Below are positions 12,805-23,799 of a stretch of DNA of 64,000 nucleotides, one piece after another. The notes under the pieces are model-generated. The model saw only the letters and a list, made by a program, of their open reading frames with translations, searched no databases and was not told the origin of the DNA. The stretch is from Nageia nagi (lineage: Eukaryota; Pinophyta). Where the stretch lies: the NCBI GenBank assembly GCA_050084985.1, contig JBITNC010000001.1, positions 53,444,001-53,508,000 of the forward strand. The letters are read 5' to 3'. Numbering within the stretch: position 1 is the stretch's first letter; each line of letters starts with the position of its first letter. Position numbers and translations under genes: made by a program.

Positions 12805-12813
12805 CTCCCCCTT
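12805..12813 (-). other. Polypurine tract of element C
   Basis: Minus-strand AAGGGGGAG directly abuts the 3' LTR and is the expected primer for plus-strand DNA synthesis. The same nine bases precede the 3' LTRs of A (20966-20974) and B (8707-8715). Confidence 0.85.
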
Positions 12814-13290
12814 AATGCAATATTGGGATAGAGCGTAGAAGAGAGAAGAGAGAGAGTAAGAGAGAGTTCTCCTCCATAGAGATACAAGTGGAGATAAGAA
12901 CTTTTACATATTTTGAGAATCTTTTTGAGAACTAGTATGAGACTCACTACATTACCATTTGACAAAAAATGGTTTACAATACAATCATTAACCACAACTG
13001 GTTTCACTGTACATAGTAGTCGATCAACTTTAAGCTGACATGTGAGTCTCCATGAGTTTGCTTTCACAAGGTGAGTAACCTGCATTTTTTGAAGAAGATC
13101 CTGCATGCTACAAGCAACTCATGAACAAAATCAGTTAGATGCATCATATATTCAAATAAGAGAATTAAATAATGCCATCTTATAAATAACTGATCAATGG
13201 TGCACTATAAGCCATCACGGAGATGCCAAGCCATTACTCATAGTCACCTGTTGTATATAGACATGTGTTGATTTAAAATAGAGCATAAAA

Positions 13291-13572
13291 TTGTACAACG
13301 AGTTTCTCACGCAGAGCAAACTCACCACGGAGGTATAGAATGTACAACAAGTTCATCACGCAGAGCGAACTTACCACGGAGGTATATTAATTACATGCTC
13401 AAAATTTGTATAATAAGTTTCTCATGCAGAGCAAACTCACCACGGAGGTATAAAATGTACAACAAGTTTATCACGCAGAGCAAACTTACCACTGAGGTAT
13501 AAAATAATCAACACTCTATAATAGCAATTGTACAACAAGTTTATCACGCAGAGCAAACTTACCACGGAGGTC
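13291..13572 (-). repeat. Tandem array in the 3' untranslated region of C
   Basis: Five copies of a unit of about 45 bp, core GTACAACAAGTTTATCACGC then AGAGCAAACTTACCACGGAGGT as written on the plus strand, start at about 13291, 13341, 13405, 13456 and 13529. Spacers between copies vary from 4 to about 30 bp. The units are far more alike within C than the corresponding repeats in A and B, so the array may have been remade in C's lineage. The rest of the region from 12814 to 13630 is non-coding. Confidence 0.85.
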
Positions 13573-13630
13573 TAGAATGTACAATCAAAAAAGGCCTCTT
13601 AGAGGTGAAGTTATCATCACTAACAAAAGG

Positions 13631-16600
13631 TTAAACTTCACTCCCCCTTGAGGGCAACTTCACCAACCCGAGAGAATCCCTAAGCTTGTAGAATTGAGCT
13701 TCAGGAAGGGGCTTGGTGAACAAATCAGTGGAGTTGTCAGTAGATGGAAAATACTGCAAGTGTATGATGTCATCTAGAACCTTCTCCCTGATAAAATGAG
13801 CTTGGATTTCGACATGTTTGGTTCGCTGATGGAACACAGGATTCTTAGCCAAAGAGATAGCCGATTGATTATCTGACGAAATAAGAGATGGGCTATTTTT
13901 GCGTATACCCAATTTCATTCAGAAGATGTCTTAGCCAAATAGCTTCTTGGGCGGCAACAGACATGGCTCGATATTCGGCTTCGATGGTAGAAAGAGTCAC
14001 AGTAGGTTGCTTCTTGGAAGCCCAAGAGATAGCACCTGAACCAATGCTAAACACATATGTAGAGGTTGATTTTCTATCATCTCTATCTCCCCCATAATCA
14101 GAATCTGAGAACCCTGAGAGAACAATCGAGGGCACTTGGGAATAATTAAGAGCAAGATCCTTTATCCCTGCGACATACCTCAAGATTTGCTTAACAACAT
14201 TGAGGTGTTCAACATATGGTTTTTGCATGAATCGTGCCATCAGATTCACTGCAAAGGCAATATCAGGTCGAGAGATAGTCAGATACAGAAGACTACCAAT
14301 CAATTGTCTATAAGCTGTAGCATCAGCCAATTGAGAATCTGAGCTCAGTGAGACAACGATTCCAGGAGAAACAGGTATGGTAGCATATTTACACTCTTCC
14401 ATTCCAAACTTTTGCAAGATGTCTGATATATACTTAGATTGACTACGATAAGTACAATCTTTGTGTTGGTATACTTGCATCCCAAGATAGTAATGCAATA
14501 GACCTAGATCAGTCATTTCAAATGTTGCCTTGAGTTTAGAGATGCAATCTTGGATGATTTCAATATTATTGCCTGTTATGAGAAGATCATCCACATAAAG
14601 GAGAATTATGACCACGTCTTGTCCTTGATTGAGTACATATAGATCTGAATCTGAGAAGCACTTGGAAAAACCAATATCTGCAAAGAATCCTGAAATTTTC
14701 TTGTACCATGCTCTAGGTGCTTGCTTAAGTCCATACAAAGACTTCTTTAGCTTACACACAAGAGACTCTTTTCCTTCTGGAATAAATCCTTCTGGTTGAT
14801 TCATGTAGATTTCAACATCCAAGTCACCATTGAGAAATGCACTTTTGACATCAAGTTGAAAATCTTTCCATCCTTGAGCTGCTGAAAGAGCAAGAATTAT
14901 TCTGACAGTAGGCATCTTGGCTACAGGAGCAAAGGTTTCCTCATAATCAATACCATATTTCTGAGCGAATCCTTTGGCCACTAATCTTGCCTTGTATTTT
15001 TCAATTTTTCCATCAGAATTGTACTTGACCTTGTATATCCATTTATTACCAATCACATTTTTCTCATTGGGATAAGGAACCAAATCCCAAGTTTCATTTT
15101 TCATGAGAGCCTCATACTCAACTTTCATAGCTTCCATCCAACACTCTTGCTTGGAAGCTTCTTTGAAGGTTGATGGCTCATGCATATTATCAATTTTGGC
15201 AAATAAGGATTTATTCAAGGTCATACTTCTTGTAATTCTCTATGCTGGAGAATTTTGCTCTTGTGGTGACTTCTCTACATGGTCATCCAACCAGTTAGGT
15301 GCAGGCGAAGAATCATCTGTATCAGACACTTCAGCATGAGAGGTCATATCCTCAGAAAGTTCATTGAACTTAACATCCCTAGAAACAAAGACTATTTTCT
15401 GGGATGAAGAGTAGAGCCTGTAACCTCTATGCTGATTATCATACCCCACAAAGATGCATTTTTTTGATCGTTTATCGAGCTTCTTTCTTTTCTCTGAGGT
15501 AATGAAGGCAAATGCATCAGAATCGAAGATTCTGAAGTGTGAGAGGTTAGGTTTCTTTCTTGTCCATGCTTCATATGGAGTTTTACCTTCAACTACCTTA
15601 GTAGGACACCTATTTAGGGTGTGAATAGCAATGTGAACAGCTTCGCCCCATAAGAAACTAGGAAGGTTACCCAACATGCATCTTGCCATTTCCATAATGG
15701 TGCGATTCTTCCTTTCAGCAACTCCATTTTGTTGAGGGGTGTATGGGATTGTGAATTGTCACTTAATCCCGTGTTTAACACAAAAGTTGTTAAACTCATT
15801 ACTATTATATTCACCCCCATTGTCTGATCTCAGCATTTTGATCTTAAAATCAGTTTGATTTTCAACAAGTGCCTTGAAGTCTTGAAACCTATCAAAAGTT
15901 TGATCCTTGTGCTCAAGTAGATAACCAAATGTCATCCTACTGAAGTCATCAATGAAGGTCAGAACATAAGAAGCTCCACCTAGTGACTTAGTCTAAAAAG
16001 GACCCATCAAATCTGAATGCACAAGTTGAAGAGGACAAGTAGCCCGAGTTGCCTTATCTTTTTCAAACTTTTGCCTATGCATCTTTCCTAGAATGCACCT
16101 TTCACAAAGACCAACTATGGGTGAAATATTAGGTAAACCTTCCACAAGTTCTTGAGTTTTCATGGCTTGAATACTCTTGTGGTTAAGGTGTCCTAATCGT
16201 TGATGCCAAAGATTACCTTTTGAACAAACATTTGTAGCAAGACAAATCTTTGAAGGTACTTGATCCACAATATAAAGGTCATTCTTTACTGATCCTTTCA
16301 TCAAAGTGGCAAGTCCTTTCTTAACACACCAAGAGTGTGAGGTAAACTCAAATGAGCATCCATTCCTTGTAATCTGAATTACGGAGATGAGATTCATCCT
16401 TAGTTTAGGCACATAAAAGACATTGTCAAGAGTCTTTCCATGAATCTTCACACTCCCTATTCCATGAACATCAAGGACTGTATTATCACCTATCACAACT
16501 GCATCCTTTTTGTACTTATGAAAGTTTTCAAACTTATCTTTTTCATAACACATGTGATTAGTGCATCCTGTATCAACAATCCAATCATTTGAAATAGTTT

Positions 16601-17558
16601 GAGTCATTGAGTAGTAGGCAACAGAAGTAGCATGCTTGTTCTTCTTTTTATTATTGAAATTTCTCATATTTGCATTTCCCTTTCCTTTTTGAGCAAATTT
16701 CTTTTTGCGAAAATCATACTCTTTGTGCCCAAAGATGCCACAGAAGTTACAATTCCCATCAAACTTTTCTTGAGGTGTTGGATTGCTTGATCCTGCTTTA
16801 TCATTCCTATGCCTGTAGTTGCCATGATTATTGTTGTTGTTGCCCTTTTTGTCATACTTCCTAAAGGTAGATGAGGACTTGTTGTCTTTGAATTTGTAAT
16901 GTTTGAACTTTTTCTTGAAAGGAGTTTTGGTTGCTCCTAGAGCAATGCTATGGTCCTTTGGAGAAAGGTTCAACATTTTCTTGTTCAAAGTTTCCTCATG
17001 CTTTAGAAGAAGTCTTGAAAGGTTATCAAGTGAGATGACATCTTCTTCATCATCGAGCCTTGTTTCCATAACTGTGACAAAGTTGCTGAACTTTGTAGTA
17101 AGGCTTTGTAGAATGATGAAGACCATGAACTCATCATTGATCCAGTTGCACCCACAACCAACCAGTTGTGTCCTGAGGTCAATGATTTTGTTTAAGTAGA
17201 TGGAGGCACTTTCATCTTCACTTTGTCGATACTGCAACAACTTTTGTAGAATGGTAAACCTCCTTGAAAATTTGGACCCAAGGTAGATTTTCTTTAACCT
17301 ATCCCAAGCTTCCTTTGCTGAAGTTGATGAAGAAATCATGAGAAGGACATCATCTGAAACTGCACGGTAAATCATAGAAGTTGCTAACTCATTCTTTGAG
17401 TTGTATACTTCAAGAGCCTTCTCATCGGTAGGAGCAACCGCATCTTCACTAACTGTCTGCCATAGCTTTCTTGCTTGTAACTCGGCTTTCATACGTGGTT
17501 CCCATATTCCAAAGTTGGAACCATCGAGTATGTGCTTGGGAATGAAGGTTTCAACCAT
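13631..17558 (-). pseudogene. Element C: nearly intact gag-pol polyprotein with three stops and one frameshift
   Basis: The reading starts at ATG 17558 (MVETFIPKHILDGSNFGIWE) and spans about 1300 codons. Gag occupies roughly residues 1-260. The zinc knuckle (about 16712-16752) is CNFCGIFGHKEYDF, where the last Cys ligand is Phe. Protease has DTGC at 16563-16574. Pre-integrase LWHQRLGHLNHKS is near 16200. Integrase carries RSDNGGEY and QNGVAERKNR. RT shows AFLNGDLDVEIYM, YGLKQAPRAWY and the catalytic YVDD at 14586-14597. RNase H has SDSDYGG, STIEAEYRA and SSDNQSA; the tail is VDLFTKPLPEAQFYKLRD-like and ends SRGSEV. Stops are TAG at 15993-15995, TGA at about 15762, and TAG near 15237. A one-base expansion of an A run near 13893 shifts the frame in RNase H. 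Confidence 0.93.
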
Positions 17559-20347
17559 TGCTACAAAAAACAAATAAATATGCAAATAAGAATGCAAACT
17601 TTTACAATTTTTCCATCTATACATATAAAACATCTAATAAGCAAACATGTCCCACATGTGTAAACTCATTAACCACGATCCATAGAAGGATAAAGTTGGG
17701 GTTGTTTTCTTGTATAGAATTAGGCCTTCACCTGGATGCCCGCAAGGTGGAGCCCAGGTACTACCAGTCCTCAACCAGTTCACCTTGGTCAGTGATATAC
17801 TCTCACAAGGAGAAGTACTTACTATTTTCCAAGGATCCAACGTATCTTGGACCGACCATTTTAATTATCTTGATTAAGGGTTTCAGTTTTCCTCCTAGGT
17901 TATCAGGATAATCCCTGAATGGACGTGCGGACATGTGGTATCACTACACACATGCCTATCCACCTAATAGAGTTATGTCCAATCCAACAGAGGTCTTAGG
18001 GGCAATTAAGATGGACTTACCACCACTTGGTTCTTCGGACTAAAAGGGCTCCAGTCTGCCCTGTCCTCACCTCATGGCTCCCCAAACAAGTCATGTTGTG
18101 GAAAATACGTGCGGATGTATTCATTTTAGGGGTTACTTTCCAAATTTTTATGTATTGCAAGTATAAGCAAATGTGCAAAAAAATATAAAGTAAAGTGAAA
18201 ATACTCCATCCACACAAACTTGAAACCTTAAGAGGCCAAAAATTGAGTCCAATGGGTTTTGTTCTAACCCCTAAAGGACTTTTACATTGTTCATATTTTT
18301 CTCACTTTATTCAAGCACTTAATGAATTAAACAAAGAACTAAGTCCTACTTAGTATTTAATTCATAACATGCATTGTATCATGACTTAAAAATTTAAGTA
18401 AGCATGCATCATGCATTAAAAAATTTAAGTCCTAAGCATACTTAGTATTTAATTCATAACATGCATTGTATCATGACTTAAAAATTTAAGTAAGCATGCA
18501 TCATGCATTAAAAATTTAAGTCCTAAGCATGTTTTATTCTTCAAATAAGATACATGCAGCATATGCAACATCTAGATAAAATTTAAGTAAAAATTTATAC
18601 TAGCCCCCCTTTTTACTTAAATTGTTATCCCTTGTAACTAGGCGTAGAGATTGCATATGCACTTAAATTAAACATGCAAGGTGGAGGAGAATATTAGAAT
18701 ATTAGCAATTGAACTAAAAAAAATTCCTAAGTCAATAATCATTAAATGCTTAGTAGGTGGAAAAAATATGAACCCCCCTTGTTCTTCCACCAAAAGATAC
18801 GTTGCTTTTTTTTTGGAAGTGCAAATATGTAGGTGGTCAACAAAAAAAAAACTAAGGCATTTAAGGTGACTAAGAAGACTTGCAAGGTGTTGGTAGCCAT
18901 CAACCTTGACCATGGAAGGAGGATGACCGATATGGAGGCTTAGAATACATCCAATGGAGGTGCAGGAGGCTGACCAGAGAGGAGGAGCTTAGGAGAAAAG
19001 GGAGGAGAAGACTTCAGCTGGCTGTGAGGTTAGCAAGCATGCGAGGACGAGGATGGATGCACAGCCGACGCGGGTGTGAGCAGGCTGAGGACAGGAGGCA
19101 GCCGATTGATCATTTTAATCCATGAAATAGTGTTTGCATCGTGTATGGTGGTAAACAACATGCATGTATCCATTATGTGCAGATCCTGCGAGCAGAGGAG
19201 ACAAGAAACGAGAGGAGAGGGAGATAATGGAGGGAGCCGGTGCGTGCGAGGAGAAACCAGGTCACGGTTGGCGAGGGAGGAGGGAGCGCATGCGACATCA
19301 GGCAATCGATGTGGAAGGGCACCTAGACAACGTACCCATTGTATGCATCTCCTGTGATCAGTGCAGTCCACGAAACTACCGGCGGGGAAGAGAGCATGCA
19401 TCGTTTCAAAATAGAATGTGCGTGGCCTGAGGAGACAATGCAGGCGAGCGAGGAGGGAGCCCGGGCGGAGGTGGCACGTTGACGGGCAGGAGCAGAGGAG
19501 CGGCGGAGGTGGTGCACATGCAGGAGGATGCAGCGGCAGGACATGGGGAGGCCAGTCGCACGCGTGAGAGGTCGTGCTGGTGTAGTTTTTGTTTTAACCC
19601 CCCCCCCCCCGATCAGTTTGGCTGATGATTGTTTTAAACAAAAATCAAAATAGAAAAAAAATATATATATATTGTTTGACGAATTTAAACGAATTTTAAA
19701 AAAATATATATATATATATGTTTGGAGTTATATTTTAAACAGATGTTAAAATAAATAAAAAAAATAGATATATATATTTTGGATTGCAGTAAACAATATA
19801 TATATAAGTTTGTTTTCATTCTTTTAAACAAAATAAGAAATATATTTTAAAGAACAAAAAAGAAAATATATATATATATATAGATATATATATTTTATTG
19901 AGCTTTAGAACATATTATTGTGCCCCAAAAAAAAATTGTCCTCCTCTTTATTTCAACAATAAAATATGTAAAAAAAATTGCACCTTCCTCCTTTTTTGAT
20001 ATTATTCACAAAAGACTATTGTAAAAAATCTTTTCAATAAGATGCTAGCATAATATATTTTTGCTCAAAAGAAAAAACATTTTCTTTGTACATTAAAAAT
20101 AGATTACTAACATAAAAGTTTGTTAGTAAGAAGAGAATAGCAAAAATATATTATGGTATTGCTAAGACATTAAGCTAGCATAATCATACAAAAGATTAGT
20201 ATCATAATGAACTTTGTTAAAGAAGGATAGAAGGTTATACCTTTGCAAACCTTTTACCTCACAATGAAGAATGAAGATCTCCAAAGTTGAGAAGGATGAA
20301 GCACTTCCAAGATGTAGCTTCCACACCAAAAGAGCTTCCTCAACGTG
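17559..20347 (-). other. Long untranslated leader of element C
   Basis: About 2.8 kb lie between the primer-binding site and gag. The gag-proximal ~750 bp (17559-18300) are conserved with element B. Next come a 92-bp tandem duplication (18349-18532), a GC- and CpG-rich section (about 19020-19590), a run of 13 C (19598-19610) and AT-rich sequence with TA runs (about 19655-19890). The LTR-proximal part (about 19900-20347) again matches B. Short ORFs on both strands of the GC-rich part show no family motif and I do not call them genes. Confidence 0.75.
18349..18532. repeat. 92-bp tandem duplication in the leader of C
   Basis: The block starting CTTAGTATTTAATTCATAAC at 18349 is repeated at 18441 and both copies end in AAGTCCTAAGCAT. 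The copies differ by very few bases, chiefly one A in an A run. Confidence 0.9.
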
Positions 20348-20359
20348 GCTCTGATACCA
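20348..20359 (-). other. Primer-binding site of element C (initiator-Met tRNA)
   Basis: The minus strand reads TGGTATCAGAGC two bases after the 5' LTR. This is the standard plant copia site complementary to the 3' end of initiator-Met tRNA and it starts minus-strand DNA synthesis. Confidence 0.92.
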
Positions 20360-20361
20360 AT

Positions 20362-20850
20362 TGAAGGATTTGAACTAGATCTAAACAAATCCTTTAGGAC
20401 CTTAGACTAGGAAACTCAAGTGTACACAAGATAACACAATCACTCAAGATAACACATCAATATAATGTGGTTCCTCCCTCCTTGGGAGTACATCCACAAC
20501 TAGTTCTCTTATTCTCAAATCTATGTCTCTCTTACAACTATTCTCTAGCTCTCTCCTACACAACCAAGTAGAGTAATCTTACTCAAAACTTAGATATGTT
20601 TACATGAGGAGAGGCCCTCTATTTATAGGTTGAGAGCACCTCCCTAACCTTCCTTTAACCCAAGGGTAAGGTTAGGGTTACATTAAATGTATCACCAAAC
20701 TTCAACCTACCAACTAACTCCTTTGGTAAAGTCAAAGTCTACATATTAAAGAATTCTATTAATCACTTAAGGTATCTACATACCCTTAAGTGATTAATTG
20801 AATTTACAAGGGGTATAGATATTCACAATATTTCATTACAAATTCTAACA
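20362..20850 (-). repeat. 5' LTR of element C
   Basis: A 489-bp LTR identical by eye to 12316-12804, carrying the promoter for the minus-strand transcript (TATA box at about 20618-20628). The target duplication AATCT follows at 20851. Confidence 0.95.
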
Positions 20851-20974
20851 AATCTAAGATCTTGATTATTTTTCAAAGATGTAAATGTTCTCATCTCCAA
20901 TTGTATCTCTATGGAGGAGAAGTCTCTCTTTCATCTTTCCTTTTCTCTGTACCCAATATTGCATTAAGGGGGAG
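20851..20974 (+). other. End of A's 3' untranslated region with polypurine tract
   Basis: Sequence resumes from 12315 after the AATCT duplication and matches the corresponding part of B (about 8590-8715). The polypurine tract AAGGGGGAG lies at 20966-20974. Confidence 0.8.
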
Positions 20975-21535
20975 TGTTGGAATGTATAATGCATTATTTT
21001 AAGGTATCTTCATGTAATTAATTTAATACTTAAAGGTATCCCTAGATAACTTAAGTATTTAGTGAATATGATAATATAAATTTACTAATACTTTAACATA
21101 TCCATAGATACCTTTTAAGTATTTGTGAATAAGATAATATAACTTGTATTACACTTCATCTCATAAGCATGCCCCTTGGGTAAAAGGGTGATGCATGTCA
21201 TGATATTGTACATTGGTTAAAATTATGATCCAAGAAAAGATTTTACCCTATAAATAGAGGGCCTCCCCTCTTGTCTACTCACTCAAGTTTGTAGCAAAGT
21301 TATGCTCTTGTCTAGGTTGTAGGATATGTGAGAAAGTGAGTTGTTATAAGAGAGTGCTCTTTGAGAATAAGATCTTAGATTAATTAATGTACTCCCATGG
21401 TTGGAGGAACCACTTTATATTGGTACTAACTTTGTGACATTGGCTATCTTGTGATGCTATATTATTTACATTTGAGAGAACTTTCATGTGTTCTTGGTAG
21501 AATAGGAATTTAGTCATTTAGACTTATTCCCATCA
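20975..21535 (+). repeat. 3' LTR of element A
   Basis: A 561-bp LTR starting TGTTGGAATGTATAATGCAT, like B, and ending TCCCATCA. TATA box at about 21248-21258. It is longer than the LTRs of B and C, partly through a duplicated segment near 21003-21150 where the AATACTT-AAGGTATC motif recurs. The next five bases, TTAGT, are the expected target duplication. Confidence 0.88.
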
Positions 21536-21540
21536 TTAGT

Positions 21541-23390
21541 GACCAAACCTGAGAGCTTATAGCATAGATAAAATGAAAACCCATTCAATTATATCACATG
21601 CTTTTTCAAACTCAATTTTGATAAACAAAGCATGTTGGTTTCACATCCTAGCCCATTCCATACCATCCTAGATTACCAACATATTGTCCAAAATATATTG
21701 GTTCTGAATAAAGCTCATTTTCTCAGTCTTAATAATAAGTGCAAGTAAGGGGTGAAGATGCATGGAAAAGAGTTTAGCTATAATATTATAAGTGACATTC
21801 AAAATAGTTATAGGATGCCAATTAGTGATGATATGGGAATATCCAAGTATATGAAAAAATTTGATTTTCCCTTGATTGATAAGGACCTAAGAGATCCACA
21901 CATCATGGTATCATTATAAAATTTATGCAAATCAAGGTGTAAAAATTCACAACAAGCTTTGTATAACTCACAACAAAACTCATCTAACCCCAGGGCTTTA
22001 CCATTCTTCATATGGAAAAAAGTTGCAGATAATTCACAAAGAGAAAGGGGTTTATCACAGTCCAACCTATGAGTGTTAGATAGTTTATTTGGGATAACAT
22101 ATTTGCAACATTGAAGAGAAATAATTATTTTAGGGAATACTATTGGGATCAAAAAACCCAAGTGTAATACCAGGTGAAAGTCTTGGTAATCTTAGGAAGG
22201 GAAGGGATTCTAGTCCCATGATCCATGAAGGTTTTAAATTATGTATATTTCTTGGAAGGCCTTAACCTTTGAAAAATTCTTTAGAAATTCATTCTCCAAT
22301 TTTGAGCCAATGCAGTCGAGCTTTGATATGAGAACTTTTAGCTTCATACACCTCAATAATTTTAGGCTTATGTTTGATCTTAGCAACATGTGTTTGAAGA
22401 GAAGTGTAAAAGGGATTGAGCTCAAGGTGAACTAACACACTAGCAAGCTCAGCATGCAAGGCATTATTGAATCTTCTATGTAGTTGCATTTTTTTTCCCA
22501 AACTACAAAGAAATGCAGTTGTTCTATGTATGGCATCATACCACTAATTAATTCATTTGCATTATCTAGTAGGTCAAGGTACTAAGTTCTAGATCCTATG
22601 GATATGACACAACATGGGTTGATGCTGAAGAATAAAAGTATTGAGAAAGAATTAGGATTTGGAAAGCACATTCAAGGTAGAGGTAACATTAATTATAAAT
22701 ATTATGGGAAAATGATCTGAAGCTATCATATTGGGTATAATTTCTACAAATGAAGCATAAGGGTCCCTTTTGAAAAAGGAAAATTCTCTTTCTTCTGAGA
22801 GCATGGCTCTATCAAATGCTCAAGAAAAAGGTTCAAAGAAAAGAAACCATTACGATAAAAAAATCCCTAACTTACTTTTCATAAAATACTAGCCATGTCA
22901 CTCTCTATAGGTCCACCTATTACGAGTTAGACTCAACTTATCTAATCCTTTTTCCACCATGTTAAAATCTCCACACATAAGCCAAACCATTGGGGTTAAG
23001 GACAACACACACAATTTCCAAAGTGCACATCTATCAACAACCTTAGTGGGAGTTCCAAAAGAGAGATTGCCTATTTCAAGCAACATCCAAATGACATGAT
23101 TGGAAGGGTCCATTCACCATGAAACTAAACTATCATTCCATTATTTGTCAAGAAGAATGATAGCTCCCCCTATTCCATGAGGGTGGTTTGTGGCATACAT
23201 TTGGAGGTAAAACCAAAATATAGAACAACCAAATTGTAAATTGAACTCTGTTTCTTTGATTTCTTGTAAATAAACAAAATCAAAACTACCATACAAGCTT
23301 CAACAATTATTAAATTCTTTTTGAATCAAATATCTTATGAATAGGTCCATCAATCCTCTACCATTCCATGATAAAAAAATTATTTGGATA
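21541..23390 (-). pseudogene. LINE ORF2: AP-type endonuclease and N-terminal reverse transcriptase, broken
   Basis: Endonuclease begins with FLSWNGRGL near 23370, followed by VYLQEIKET (about 23260) and VWLMCGDFNMVEKGLDKLS (about 22930-22990); the GDFN motif is a hallmark of apurinic-type endonucleases of L1 elements. The linker with HIKARLHWLKIGE lies at about 22290-22500. RT follows with MKNGKALGLDEF (about 21970-22020; the usual motif is GKAPGPDGF), LHKFYNDTM, and FIKIEFEKA with VFILSML (about 21541-21640). Stops and frameshifts interrupt nearly every domain. Confidence 0.85.
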
Positions 23391-23799
23391 GGTTAAGGTG
23401 TATATCACCATAAACACTACCACCCTATTCTATAAGTAAGAGGAAGGAGTTAGTCACAAGTAAATTTGACTAAATAGTTGTGTGATACTTTTTATCAAAG
23501 TGAATATGGTTATCCCTAAAAGAGGGGATATGATACCATCAACCTGACCCTTGAGAGTAACCTTTATCAATTGCTTCTAAGCACTAAATAATAAAGAAAA
23601 ATAGACGGAGATTCACCTCATCCTATAACTCCTTATCACTATCACTTGAAGAGGGTATGGTAAGAATTGAGACCACAACCTACACCTATAGGGGAGGGGT
23701 CATTGTAGGTACTTGTGCATATATCTTTGAAGATTGGCCCAAAAATTAGGGAAATAGGTTGAGACTTGTTACCCTTCCCTTTTTTAGAGGGAGCATCCA

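Larger units (their letters stand above)
12316..20850 (-). mobile_element. Ty1/copia element C, full length, very young, inserted in A
   Basis: The element is 8535 bp long, flanked by the perfect 5-bp duplication AATCT (12311-12315 and 20851-20855). Both LTRs are 489 bp and I see no difference between them on a base-by-base reading. On the minus strand the order is 5' LTR 20362-20850, primer-binding site 20348-20359, leader to 17559, gag-pol 17558-13631, repeat-bearing 3' untranslated region, polypurine tract 12805-12813, and 3' LTR 12316-12804. All structural signals for retrotransposition are present. The polyprotein nevertheless has three in-frame stops and one frameshift, so the copy probably moved with enzymes supplied by a relative. 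Confidence 0.95.
1..21535 (+). mobile_element. Ty1/copia element A, outer host of two nested copies, 5' end outside window
   Basis: The element can be reassembled from three pieces: 1-869, 9210-12315 and 20851-21535. Together they read gag end, protease, pre-integrase, integrase, RT, RNase H, 3' untranslated region, polypurine tract and 3' LTR. The reading resumes across each insertion exactly after a 5-bp duplication (GGTTT for B, AATCT for C), which shows that A was continuous before B and C arrived. It is followed directly by LINE sequence at 21541, so A itself sits inside a LINE; its own target duplication should be TTAGT (21536-21540), with the partner left of the window. All coding parts are full of stops. 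Confidence 0.88.

Noticed and set aside
13291-13572. Regularly spaced repeats that could recall a CRISPR array
   Set aside because: The context is a plant copia element, spacers are short and unequal, and no cas gene exists. It is an untranslated-region tandem array.
19030-19544. Several open frames on both strands of the GC-rich leader part of C
   Set aside because: Open frames are expected where GC is high and stops are rare. No motif was recognised and the frames overlap each other on both strands.
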